NCBI GenBank assembly: GCA_012103505.1
Contig: WLWP01000002.1
Coordinates: forward strand, 310,001 to 374,000
Length of the DNA stretch: 64,000 nucleotides
Source: Pseudomonadales bacterium
GTDB taxonomy: Bacteria > Pseudomonadota > Gammaproteobacteria > Pseudomonadales > Azotimanducaceae
Direction: 5' to 3'
Part shown: positions 9,386 through 17,737 of the stretch, one piece after another
Layout of the letters: each line of letters begins with the position of its first letter
How positions within the stretch are numbered: the stretch's first letter is position 1
Position numbers and translations under genes: made by a program
Notes under the pieces: model-generated
Seen by the model: only the letters and a program-made list of their open reading frames with translations
Databases searched by the model: none
Told to the model about the DNA's origin: nothing

Positions 9386-9966
9386 TCTGCTCTCATCTCC
9401 TGCAACTTCGACTCGAGATGGCTCATCAAGCCTTCAATCCCATCAGATTTTACGACACTGCCATAGTCTGCGCGACGCAACGATAAGTCGCTCACGCCGT
9501 CAGCAGCAACATTAAACACTTTTCCGTTCTGAAAGAAGTAGTCGAGGCTCACTGCCTCCCCACCCTTGGGTTTGATCTCAGTTCGTACTACGATCCCACG
9601 ACGCACTCGCTCAGTGTCGAGCACTTGGAATTTCTGCCCGCGATCGGCATCAAACCGTCGTGCATAGGTACCTACAATAAGATCGCCAACAACTTCTATG
9701 AGATTGAGTCGCACCGCCTCATCAAGCGTGCGCCACGTGCGACCCACACTCACTTTGGTTATCCGTTCAACATCAAAGAGATCGGCAACAGCCGCATCGA
9801 CAAACTTCTCTCGCTCAATTTGAGAGTCCAACCTGGCCATTTCCAGAAGATGGTCGTGGAAACCAGAGACCGCATCGTGCTCAGGCTGCGATTCGGCACC
9901 AGCCAATGAACTCATGAAGAGGATTGTCGTTAAACCAACTATCGCGTTACCTGCCAAACACCTCAT
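9382..9966 (-). CDS. mlaC: MlaC-type periplasmic lipid-binding protein
   Basis: ABC-type toluene tolerance (MlaC/Ttg2D/HpnM) family, about 194 residues. I chose ATG 9966 because it overlaps the dctM stop as ATGA; a start at 9978 is also open. A signal peptide precedes 'GAESQPE'. Family features are 'RTWRTLDEAVRLNLIEVVGDLIVGTYARRF' and 'YFFQNGKVFNVAADGVSDLSLRRADYGSVV'. MlaC carries a lipid in the periplasm between MlaA and an inner-membrane partner. Its position directly after a TRAP permease gene is unusual and is treated as a finding. Confidence 0.9.
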   Translation of the reverse strand: MRCLAGNAIVGLTTILFMSSLAGAESQPEHDAVSGFHDHLLEMARLDSQIEREKFVDAAVADLFDVERITKVSVGRTWRTLDEAVRLNLIEVVGDLIVGTYARRFDADRGQKFQVLDTERVRRGIVVRTEIKPKGGEAVSLDYFFQNGKVFNVAADGVSDLSLRRADYGSVVKSDGIEGLMSHLESKLQEMRAE

Positions 9967-11243
9967 TCGATGTGCCACAAACTAAGCGCTGGAACGTAGG
10001 TAATGATGAGCAGGGCAACTAGCAGCACCACCATAAATGGCCACGCTGCAGCATAAAGTTCCAATAGAGGTTTTTTAAATCGAGAGCTGGCAATGAACAA
10101 GTTCATTCCCACAGGTGGCGTAAAGTAGCCAATCTGCATGTTCGCAAGGAAGACGATGCCAAGGTGAACTGGATGAATGCCGTATCCCGCAGCTACAGGT
10201 AACAACAATGGCACCAAAATCACGATCGCGGAGAAGATGTCTAAGATCGCACCGAGAGCCAAGAGAAGTATATTCAAGAATAACAAAAATCCCAACGGAC
10301 TCTCGATGTACTCCTGCATGAACTCAAAGAGCTGTTGAGGGATTTCTGCATCGACTAGAAAATTCGTGAACGCGAGCGCAATGCCAAGGATCAGTAATAT
10401 CCCACCAACCATCACCATCGATTCGACCATAATTCCTGGTAAACGCCGAAGCGAGATCTCTCGATAGAGAAAGACCTCCGCAAGGATTACATAGGAGGCT
10501 GTGACTGCCGCCGCTTCCGATATTGCAAACACGCCACCAAATACGCCACCGAGAACAATAAACGGGAGTGGCAACTCCCACCGTGCGTCTTTAACCGCCT
10601 GCCACACACGAGACCATGCAAACGGGGTTTTTGGGATAACGCCGCCGCGATGCCGCCATAGAGTCCACGCCGTTAAGAGCCCCAGCATGAGACACAAGGG
10701 CGCGATCCCAGCGATAAAAAGGTCGGCAATCGTGAAAGGTTCACCGACATCAAGCTGCTGTGCGACAACGCCGTACAAAATCAAAGGAACCGACGGCACC
10801 AAGAGGAGGCCTAGACTCCCAGAAGTCGTCACCAAGCCCAAACTGTATTTCTCGCTAAAACCTGACTCGCGCAATGCAGGTAGCAGCAACGCGCCAAGTG
10901 CAACGATAGTCACACCAGATGCACCGGTGAGGGCTGTAAAGATCGCACAGGCGACAAACCCAACAACCGCCAAACCACTTGGCAAGGAACCAAAAAGACC
11001 TTGCATAAGATTGACCAAGCGCGTGGACGTATTCGCCTCACTCAACAGATATCCACTGAAAGTGAACAGAGGTAGGGCTACTAGCAAGGGCGTGTCGACT
11101 ATGCGGTAAAGCTCAACCGCGATGATCGACAGCTCTATCTCGGCGCTGTAGAAGCCCAGCATCGCTGCACCCATTAATATTGAGAACAACGGCGCACCCG
11201 CAATCGCCATTACGACCAACAAAAGAATACCGGCGTAAATCAT
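9963..11243 (-). CDS. dctM: TRAP transporter large permease (DctM)
   Basis: A 426-residue membrane protein with about twelve helices, the usual length for DctM. Typical segments are 'ALPLFTFSGYLLSEA' near residue 56, 'TALTGASGVTIVALGALLLPAL' and, near the C-terminus, 'HLGIVFLANMQIGYFTPPVGMNLFIAS'. It imports substrate with an ion gradient after delivery by the DctP protein. The start overlaps the dctQ stop by four bases and its stop overlaps the mlaC start, so all three should be translationally coupled. Confidence 0.95.
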   Translation of the reverse strand: MIYAGILLLVVMAIAGAPLFSILMGAAMLGFYSAEIELSIIAVELYRIVDTPLLVALPLFTFSGYLLSEANTSTRLVNLMQGLFGSLPSGLAVVGFVACAIFTALTGASGVTIVALGALLLPALRESGFSEKYSLGLVTTSGSLGLLLVPSVPLILYGVVAQQLDVGEPFTIADLFIAGIAPLCLMLGLLTAWTLWRHRGGVIPKTPFAWSRVWQAVKDARWELPLPFIVLGGVFGGVFAISEAAAVTASYVILAEVFLYREISLRRLPGIMVESMVMVGGILLILGIALAFTNFLVDAEIPQQLFEFMQEYIESPLGFLLFLNILLLALGAILDIFSAIVILVPLLLPVAAGYGIHPVHLGIVFLANMQIGYFTPPVGMNLFIASSRFKKPLLELYAAAWPFMVVLLVALLIITYVPALSLWHIE

Positions 11244-11713
11244 GTCTTCGGCCAGAGCACTTGGAGGGCGTAACGAACGCTCATAACAGCAGCGCCGATG
11301 GGCATAATGATCTCACACCACCAAGTAGGCACTTCACCAAATGCAATGGTTTGGTCCTCGTACTCATAACCCACAAAAATTGCACTCGACCACGTAAAGA
11401 TCACCAAGATCGCCAGGGTAAAAAGGTTAATCAGGCGACGTGCATGTCTCTTAATGTGGTCAGGCAAGAAGTGATTTACTAGATCGATGCGGATGTGTTC
11501 ATCGGTTCGTGACGCCACCATGGCTCCTAACATCGCGACCCACAACACCATGACACGCACCGCACTGTCGCCCCAGTACAGTCCCGAGTCAAAAAAGTTT
11601 CGCATGATGACTTGTACCGCTGCGACCCCAATCATCGAGCTAAGAAGCAGTGCAAGCAGCCCGCTCTCAATGGCGTGCAGCGCTTTAAGTGATTTTTTAA
11701 CGAGCCCCTGCAC
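11240..11713 (-). CDS. dctQ: TRAP transporter small permease (DctQ)
   Basis: A 157-residue protein with four hydrophobic segments (about 16-38, 48-66, 90-113 and 128-148). The 'VMLWVAMLGAMVASRTDEHIRIDLV' region is characteristic of DctQ proteins. It pairs with DctM in the inner membrane. The gene overlaps dctP by 17 bases and dctM by four bases. Confidence 0.92.
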   Translation of the reverse strand: MQGLVKKSLKALHAIESGLLALLLSSMIGVAAVQVIMRNFFDSGLYWGDSAVRVMVLWVAMLGAMVASRTDEHIRIDLVNHFLPDHIKRHARRLINLFTLAILVIFTWSSAIFVGYEYEDQTIAFGEVPTWWCEIIMPIGAAVMSVRYALQVLWPKT

Positions 11714-12689
11714 GGAAATCCGTCAGCAGCATTTCAATTTGGCTATAGACATCCGCCGTTACTAACCCAGAATCAACGACCCGCTGTCGGGCGGCACTTG
11801 CCAAGCCATTCCAGTCCTGCAGTTCGGTATCAGACGGGGTGATCCAGTTGATACCCTGGTTGGTCAGCGCGGCCTTAGCACTTTCATGATCACGTCGAGC
11901 CGAACCATCTGCAGCGCCAACCGCTGCGCGAAGTTCGCGTTCAACGATTTCTCGGTGATCCGGTGACAAGCGATTAAACGGCCGCTCGCCGATGGTAAAC
12001 AGGCCATATACATACATTAACGGTAAATCTATCGCGTGCTCTATTTGGGTGTACCACTGCAGTGCAATCGCGCCTACGGGAGGCGAGGCAATGCTATCGA
12101 TCAATCCCGTTTGTAATCCTGCCAAAACATCCGCAATCGGCAACGGGATCGGCGCAATCTTGAAGGCTTCGAACGCTCGTAGTGAGGCCGGATCATTGTC
12201 AGGCACCCAGACCTTGCGTTTACGAACGTCTACGATGGCACTCGCGGCCACCTGCGACATCGGATAAGCAAAACCTACCTCCGCGAACCCAAACCCAACA
12301 AACTTATTCTGTCTTAGGCCAGCCATCAGGACATCGTCCATGGTTGCTCGGACGTGGTCGATCTCCGCCTCATTCCGGAACATCATCGGCATGTTGTAGA
12401 CAGCAATATCACCATATCGCTGCGCGAGACCCCCTGCGGTGATGACCGCACCGTGGAGCTGGCCAACGCGCATTTTGCGCATCACAGCCTTATCGTCACC
12501 CATCACGCCACCCGGATAGAACTTAAACTTCACCTCTCCATCGGTTTGATCTCCAATGGCTTTGGCATGTTGACGAAGCAGTTTCATCCAAGATGAGCCT
12601 TCGGGCGAAAGCGTGGCAATTTTGAAGGTGACTGCCTGGACTGGCGCTGCCAAGACAAGACAAACAAGAGGCAGGAGGATCTTAAACAT
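11697..12689 (-). CDS. dctP: TRAP transporter substrate-binding protein (DctP family)
   Basis: A 330-residue periplasmic solute receptor with a signal peptide ending near 'APVQA'. DctP features are 'FKIATLSPEGSSWMKLLRQHA' after the signal, 'GEVKFKFYPGGVMGDDKAVMRKMRVGQLHGAVIT', and the ligand-region segment 'VWVPDNDPASLRAFEAF'. The gene starts one base after the stop of the TatT gene, which supports joint function. In TRAP-T systems the receptor works with a TPR-like partner, and the ligand is suspected to be hydrophobic; the ligand here is unknown. Confidence 0.93.
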   Translation of the reverse strand: MFKILLPLVCLVLAAPVQAVTFKIATLSPEGSSWMKLLRQHAKAIGDQTDGEVKFKFYPGGVMGDDKAVMRKMRVGQLHGAVITAGGLAQRYGDIAVYNMPMMFRNEAEIDHVRATMDDVLMAGLRQNKFVGFGFAEVGFAYPMSQVAASAIVDVRKRKVWVPDNDPASLRAFEAFKIAPIPLPIADVLAGLQTGLIDSIASPPVGAIALQWYTQIEHAIDLPLMYVYGLFTIGERPFNRLSPDHREIVERELRAAVGAADGSARRDHESAKAALTNQGINWITPSDTELQDWNGLASAARQRVVDSGLVTADVYSQIEMLLTDFRAGAR

Positions 12690-13550
12690 CTAGAAATACT
12701 CATCCGCTGAAGCTAGAAGTGTAGCAGCTTGTTGTTTGGCCACGGTATTCATTAAGGTTAGTCCAGGCACTTCCAACGGTGCATCCATCACTTCGTTAAG
12801 CAATTTGTCATGCAATTCGCGGTCAAAAACTAAACGGGCGTATTGGTCAGCAAACATGACTTTGGCGAGCAAATTTTGCCCATTGGACAGTTCAATCGCA
12901 GTCTCAAAATAGTCTCTTCCGAGTTCTGGCTTACCCCCCATCGCAGGCGGTAACAGCGTCTCAAATACTCCCAAATACAGATAGACGTTGCCATCATCGT
13001 GGCTGGGTTCGAGATCGGCAATTTTTTGCATCATCAATTTCACTCGTGCTAGCTCGGCAATGGCGCTGAAGTCATCGCTATGAGCTTGTATCCAACCCAG
13101 CCAAGACGTCGCTATTGTGAAGATCGAAGGGACATCTTTCGCCCTCATGCCGTCCGCCCACTTTTGAAACTCTTTGAATGGGAGGCGATCCAGTTCGCAC
13201 GCATTTTTTAAACCAACACAAGCGGCTCGGAGGGCTTGCTCCTTCGCTTTCGTGTGCAGCAACTTGGACCGGATTTCTTCGTTAACGAACGCAACGGCAT
13301 ACACTGAATGCAAGTAGGCCGACTGTTCAAGTAGGTAGGCGTTGTCCGGGGATCCAGCGACCAAGCTATCAATTAGGATTAAATAGGACGGCGCGCCCGC
13401 TCGCACCATTTCGAGATCGGGATTGTCCAAGATCGCATTCGAGAGGTTGCTGGCAAATCCTTTCGTGACCGAACCTACAAGGCTAGAACAGCCGCTCGAT
13501 AACAAAATTAGCCACACCCCCCACAACAGGTGTCGGATGCATCTTTTCAT
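12690..13550 (-). CDS. TRAP accessory lipoprotein, TatT family
   Basis: A 286-residue lipoprotein (lipobox SSGC near residue 21). The body is helical and TPR-like: 'ILDNPDLEMVRAGAPSYLILIDSLVAGSPDNAYLLEQSAYLHS', 'DDGNVYLYLGVFETLLPPAMGGKPELGRDYFETAIELSNGQNLLAKVMFADQYARL'. These match TatT, the T component described for Treponema TRAP systems, which trimerises with a pore-like cavity and binds the P component. It is the first gene of the TRAP set and abuts dctP. It supports an association with a hydrophobic ligand. Confidence 0.85.
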   Translation of the reverse strand: MKRCIRHLLWGVWLILLSSGCSSLVGSVTKGFASNLSNAILDNPDLEMVRAGAPSYLILIDSLVAGSPDNAYLLEQSAYLHSVYAVAFVNEEIRSKLLHTKAKEQALRAACVGLKNACELDRLPFKEFQKWADGMRAKDVPSIFTIATSWLGWIQAHSDDFSAIAELARVKLMMQKIADLEPSHDDGNVYLYLGVFETLLPPAMGGKPELGRDYFETAIELSNGQNLLAKVMFADQYARLVFDRELHDKLLNEVMDAPLEVPGLTLMNTVAKQQAATLLASADEYF

Positions 13551-13605
13551 CGAGAGTTAGCTTTCGCTCCTATACCTCAAACGCAGCAAAATCTGCGGGA
13601 ATTCA

Positions 13606-14190
13606 TTATGAGCCTGAAGCTACCAGACCACGCAGATGCTCAACCAGTGCGTCGAAAGGTGGTCGTTGGCGATATCCAGGAACAGCATACTTAGCCCTGA
13701 TCACACCCTCACCGTCGAGGAAAATAACGCCAGGATGCGGTATGCCATAAGCTCGATGTCCTTCCTCGTACTCTTCACTGCGAATTCCGAGCGCGGTAAC
13801 GTGCTGCGCATCTTGGTCGCGTAACAAAGGGTAGTTCAGGTTTTCAGCAGCATGGAAGTCTGCAAGGACTTTTGTTGCATCGTAGGTCATACCGGCCACA
13901 GCAATCCCGATGTTGGCAAGCTCTTCTTGATGACTGACCAGTTGGACCAACTGGTGTTTGCAGAAGGGTCACCAATCTGCTGAGCGATTCACAAAGATAA
14001 GCAAGCCGTTCTCGCCAGCTAGATCGTCAAACGTCCGAGCTTGTCCCGTTTGGTCCGTCGCTGCGAGCAATGGCATCGGCGTCCCCACTGCCGGACCCCA
14101 TTCATCTACATAATCATTGCCGTGGGCAAAGCTGCCGGTCAACAGCAAAATGCCGAGCGCAGCCACGACGTCCCTAATCTGCTTAATCAT
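13606..14190 (-). CDS. thioredoxin-fold redoxin with in-frame TGA, probable selenoprotein
   Basis: Two ORFs in the same frame join across a TGA at 13969-13971. Read through, they give 194 residues: a signal peptide (to about residue 24), then a peroxiredoxin-like domain. The TGA is codon 74 and sits where relatives have the first cysteine of the CPFC motif (RSADW-TGA-PFCK), leaving Cys77 as the resolving residue. A hairpin suited to a bacterial SECIS element follows 13 bases later. The downstream half is intact, with 'AYGIPHPGVIFLDGEGVIRAKYAVPGYRQRPP' style redoxin sequence. A nonsense mutation is the alternative. It lies 55 bases upstream of the TatT gene. Confidence 0.75.
13937..13955 (-). 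promoter_or_regulatory. SECIS-like hairpin after in-frame TGA
   Basis: On the minus strand the sequence is a perfect inverted repeat: arm ACCAGTT, loop GGTCC, arm AACTGGT. The loop begins 20 bases after the TGA, inside the 16-37 base range used for bacterial SECIS elements, and it carries GGTC at the top like the E. coli fdhF apical loop (GGUC) that SelB binds. The hairpin lies within the coding sequence. Confidence 0.65.
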
Positions 14191-14253
14191 TCACATCTCC
14201 ATAATGCGCAATCAATTTCATTTTCGAGCTTCAAAGTTCTAACCAAGACAGTT

Positions 14254-15366
14254 CTAGGTTTTGGCGGCACCCACGTCCGAGCCGTCAGTACGAATTGTCT
14301 CATCCTGATTCCCATCCGCAAGCTCGTTGGTTTCAACGTTAGCCAACCGAGTTTGCGCAACGGTTGATACCGTAGAAAGCCCTAATCGGTTCAACGCCAG
14401 ATCCAGCTGTCGCGAAAACTTTTTCGGCTTCACTGTGAACGCACCGGCAAACAAACGATGAATGCGTTTGTTCACTTTTAATTCTTGCGAAACCAGGTAT
14501 TTACGAGCCCGCTTAACACTCTTTTTAGGCAAGTCCACGTCACGACTATCTTCGATAAGATGTCTCAAGCCATGACGCATGCGCAGCGCGTTACCAAGTT
14601 TATCTAGATACCAGAGCTGATGCTTCTGTTTCTCAGACAGCACCCCTCGGAGAAGTTCCATATGGTGTCCAGCTAGTTGACAAGACTCAGTCAACACCTG
14701 AAGTTTAAGCAACAAATCATCATCGAGCGGCTGATCGGACCAATCTTCACTGGGAAACTTGGCAACAATTTTGTAACTCTTGCGATAACTCAGACTGAGT
14801 CGTTTTCGTAAAAGCGCGTCATCAACCGAGGCAAAATAGGCATCTTCTCGCCAGAGGGCACTATCCGCAGCAAACAGTTCATTTAGCGTTGTCCAATCTG
14901 GACCTGGCAGCGGCTTGAGCGCCCTCGCCAGCATCAGCATCAAATTTGCTTGTTCGTCCTCAACTGCCTGACTTGCCAAGCGTATCGCCAGTCGCAGTGG
15001 TGCTGGCGCCTCGGTCAAGCGCGCGACAGACACCTCTAACGCGCCAATATGAGAAGCCACGTTAACCACATTAGCCGCATTTTCAGCACCAACTACGTCG
15101 GCAACTTGCGCCTCGGGTGATCCGTCCTGCGCCTCAGTAACACCCGCCTCCGATAGGACAGGTTGGATTAGTCGCCAGAGGCTTAAGATGCGACGACTGT
15201 CTCGAGCTAACAGAGACTCGGTATATATTGCTTGGGCGTCGATACCAGCATCGTCCGGCTCGACGCTCACAGCCATAGCACCGCGGACCTGGCTTTCGGC
15301 CAAATACCGTAGACAACCGCTGTTGACTTCAAGGCTACAACTTATCACCCAGTCGACTAATCGCAC
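14254..15366 (-). CDS. CHAD domain-like protein
   Basis: A 370-residue cytosolic protein. From about residue 180 on, it resembles CHAD domains: 'LRKRLSLSYRKSYKIVAKF', a central block with 'HMELLRGVLSEKQKHQLWYLDKLGNALRMRHGLRHL' and the end block 'RIHRLFAGAFTVKPKKFSRQL'. CHAD proteins bind inorganic polyphosphate through basic helices; several basic residues are present. The N-terminal 180 residues are not recognised. The GTG start at 15366 is uncertain and ATG 15276 is an alternative. It is upstream of the redoxin gene by 63 bases and may be the first gene of the operon. Confidence 0.68.
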   Translation of the reverse strand: MRLVDWVISCSLEVNSGCLRYLAESQVRGAMAVSVEPDDAGIDAQAIYTESLLARDSRRILSLWRLIQPVLSEAGVTEAQDGSPEAQVADVVGAENAANVVNVASHIGALEVSVARLTEAPAPLRLAIRLASQAVEDEQANLMLMLARALKPLPGPDWTTLNELFAADSALWREDAYFASVDDALLRKRLSLSYRKSYKIVAKFPSEDWSDQPLDDDLLLKLQVLTESCQLAGHHMELLRGVLSEKQKHQLWYLDKLGNALRMRHGLRHLIEDSRDVDLPKKSVKRARKYLVSQELKVNKRIHRLFAGAFTVKPKKFSRQLDLALNRLGLSTVSTVAQTRLANVETNELADGNQDETIRTDGSDVGAAKT

Positions 15367-15531
15367 GAGCTCACAACCCCCATTGAGATGCCTGGGACTA
15401 CACGTTTACAACGCCCACGCACAGAGGGAATGCTAGCGCTAAACCCCCTCGGAAGCGAGCCGGTAGGGTGTGTGCTAATCCAAGTGGTACACTGAGTTTC
15501 GTCCGGGAGAGATTGAGAAAGGGGTTCTCAC

Positions 15532-16317
15532 ATGGGTAACGAAGATTTGGTCCTAGTGAGCCGCGACGACGGCGTCACGACGGTGACGTTAAATCGGCCT
15601 AAAGCACTAAACGCACTATCGATGGCATTGCGTAATCGCATCAGCGAAGTCTTTGATGAAATAGCCTCCGATGGCTCCACCGAAGTCGTCATTCTCACAG
15701 CCGCAGGGCGCGCCTTCACGGTCGGTCTGGATTTGAAAGAACTGGGCGGTGAAATCGATCCAAGCGCCAAAGCCAGCAGCAGAGATATAAGCGCCGCGAT
15801 AGGTGCACTACAGATCCCCATCATAGGCGCAGTAAACGGGTTCGCGATAACCGGGGGCTTCGAACTCGCCCTCATGTGCGACGTTCTTATCGCCACGCCC
15901 GATGCAAAATTCGCGGACACGCACGCCAGAGTCGGTGTTGTTCCTGGTTGGGGTTTGTCACAGAGGTTACCCCGTCTGATTGGTATCAATCGAGCCAAGG
16001 AACTCAGTCTCACAGGTAACTACCTCGACGCGGAAACCGCCGACCAGTGGGGATTGGTCAACCGAGTCATACCTGCAGACGAGTTGCTGCCCACTTGTCA
16101 GAAACTGGCCAGAGATATCCTCTCGACCGAGCCTGTAACTCGCGGTGAGATCCGACGAATCATGGACGCCGGTTGGCACAGCACGTTAGCCCAGGGACTA
16201 GATACGGAGTATGAAGCAAGCCAGACCCATTCACGCGCCCAGCGCCCATCGGAGCAGGTCGCTTCGCGCCGAGCAGCGATCCAAGATCGTGGGCGCGCAC
16301 AAACGAACGAAGACTGA
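15532..16317 (+). CDS. enoyl-CoA hydratase/isomerase family protein
   Basis: Crotonase-fold enzyme of 261 residues. The oxyanion-hole segments are visible as 'AAGRAFTVGLDLKELGG' near residue 60 and 'IIGAVNGFAITGGFELALMCDVLIA' near residue 97; the 'RVGVVPGWGLSQRLPRLIG' block carries the usual second region, although the typical hydratase Glu pair is not clear, so it may be an isomerase or hydrolase. The start has a strong purine-rich site (GAGAAAGGGG). The next gene starts two bases after its stop. Confidence 0.92.
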   Translation: MGNEDLVLVSRDDGVTTVTLNRPKALNALSMALRNRISEVFDEIASDGSTEVVILTAAGRAFTVGLDLKELGGEIDPSAKASSRDISAAIGALQIPIIGAVNGFAITGGFELALMCDVLIATPDAKFADTHARVGVVPGWGLSQRLPRLIGINRAKELSLTGNYLDAETADQWGLVNRVIPADELLPTCQKLARDILSTEPVTRGEIRRIMDAGWHSTLAQGLDTEYEASQTHSRAQRPSEQVASRRAAIQDRGRAQTNED

Positions 16318-16318
16318 G

Positions 16319-17728
16319 ATGCTCAACCAGATCCACTTTCAAGCTCATTTCCGAACACAGTTCTCGACGCCACGCCTTGTAGCGTTCGCGCTAGCAATCA
16401 TGATTGCGCTACCTAGTACTGCAGCGGTGCCGTTTTCTCGCCCAGCTGGAGCAGCTGAGACGATCGAAGTCGGTGCAGGCTACATTGCTCTATTTACCTG
16501 TTCTGCCCATTTTATTATGGGACGTCCGCTCGAAGACATAATGCGTGTCGAAATGGTTGATATCGCACCGTTCGAACCACCCCTACCGGAAATCGATACG
16601 GACCGACAACTCGTCCGTGCAACGGACCATGACGGCAATGTGGCAATCGCCGCCTTTCGGGACACGATGGGCTGTACTGTTTTGCCACCACATTGGACTG
16701 AGGCTGACATCGTCAAGCTGCCCTATGTCGCCTACCCGCCTCGTCCCGATGTATCAGCCCTACCATTTCCTGAGGGAGACAAAGCCAATCCCAAGATGAA
16801 CCGCGCTCAGCGTGCCGTCTTGAGCCGCGCCTTAGACGGAAAATCATTCGGTGAAAAAACGGTCACTTTGGCTACAGTCATCATTAAGGATGGCGAAATT
16901 GTGGGTGAACAGTATCGCCCCGGATTTGGTATCCACACGGGTTACCGAACCTGGTCGACAGCAAAAAGTATCGCCGCAACTTTGGTCGGTATTGCATCCC
17001 ACGCTGGCTTAATCGATATCGATCAACCGCTCGGAATCCCTGAGTGGCAGTATTTCAAAGACCCCCGTCAAGAAATAACCTGGCGACATCTACTGAACAT
17101 GTCTTCCGGCCTGCAAAGCGCTGGCGCCGGTACCGGCGCAATCTATTTCGGCGGCCAGGATGCCGTCAGCGCCATCACGACGACACCCCTTGTGGCAGAC
17201 CCAAATACCGTCTGGAAGTATGCCAACGGAGATACCCTACTGCTGCTCTATGGGTTGCGGCACGTTCTAAACGACGATCTGCGCTACCTCAGATATCCCT
17301 ATGAGGAACTGTTCCTGCGCATCGGGATGTATGACTCCCGTTATGAAACCGATCATCTGGGTAACTTCATAGGTTCTAGCCAAATGTACACGACTGCCCG
17401 TGATCTGGCCCGATTCGGCCTACTTTATCTGCAGGAAGGGATCTGGAACGGGGAACAAATCTTGCCAGAAGGTTGGTCTGAATTGGTCGCAACCGCTGCA
17501 CCGGCACTAGCCCGCCAGGACGGCAAGCAAGGTTATGGTGGTCAGTTTTGGCTGCTCGATCGACTACCTGGCGTACCGGAGGGCACCTATACGACTTCCG
17601 GCAACAAAGGCCAACTGACGACCATCATTCCCAGTGAAAATATGGTCATCGTCCGCACCGGTGTCGATCCGAACGGTGTCGCTTGGCAACACGCCAAGTT
17701 TATCGCGGCTGTACTTGAAACGTTCTAA
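16319..17728 (+). CDS. exported serine hydrolase, beta-lactamase class C fold
   Basis: A 469-residue protein from ATG 16319, which follows the enoyl-CoA hydratase stop by one base; a longer frame from 16211 overlaps that gene and is rejected. A hydrophobic signal lies around residues 20-36. The SxxK motif is S213-T-A-K216 (RTWSTAKSIA), followed by a YxN-like 'KYANGDTLLLL' and a C-terminal 'TSGNKGQLTTI' strand. This family includes 6-aminohexanoate-dimer hydrolase, esterases and beta-lactamase-like enzymes. The substrate is unknown; pairing with a crotonase gene hints at an ester or amide step before CoA chemistry. Confidence 0.88.
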   Translation: MLNQIHFQAHFRTQFSTPRLVAFALAIMIALPSTAAVPFSRPAGAAETIEVGAGYIALFTCSAHFIMGRPLEDIMRVEMVDIAPFEPPLPEIDTDRQLVRATDHDGNVAIAAFRDTMGCTVLPPHWTEADIVKLPYVAYPPRPDVSALPFPEGDKANPKMNRAQRAVLSRALDGKSFGEKTVTLATVIIKDGEIVGEQYRPGFGIHTGYRTWSTAKSIAATLVGIASHAGLIDIDQPLGIPEWQYFKDPRQEITWRHLLNMSSGLQSAGAGTGAIYFGGQDAVSAITTTPLVADPNTVWKYANGDTLLLLYGLRHVLNDDLRYLRYPYEELFLRIGMYDSRYETDHLGNFIGSSQMYTTARDLARFGLLYLQEGIWNGEQILPEGWSELVATAAPALARQDGKQGYGGQFWLLDRLPGVPEGTYTTSGNKGQLTTIIPSENMVIVRTGVDPNGVAWQHAKFIAAVLETF

Positions 17729-17737
17729 CTCGCGCGC

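Noticed and set aside
10501..11109. 202-codon plus-strand ORF opposite dctM
   Set aside because: Low-complexity Ser/Thr/Pro/Arg-rich product, with clear DctM homology on the other strand; a typical shadow ORF.
13606..13950. Separate small gene starting at TTG 13950 downstream of the redoxin fragment
   Set aside because: It lies in the same frame as the upstream half, begins inside the conserved redoxin fold and has no ribosome site; read-through of the TGA explains both halves better.
15528..16013. 161-codon minus-strand ORF opposite the enoyl-CoA hydratase
   Set aside because: Fully inside a clear crotonase gene, with no recognisable domain.
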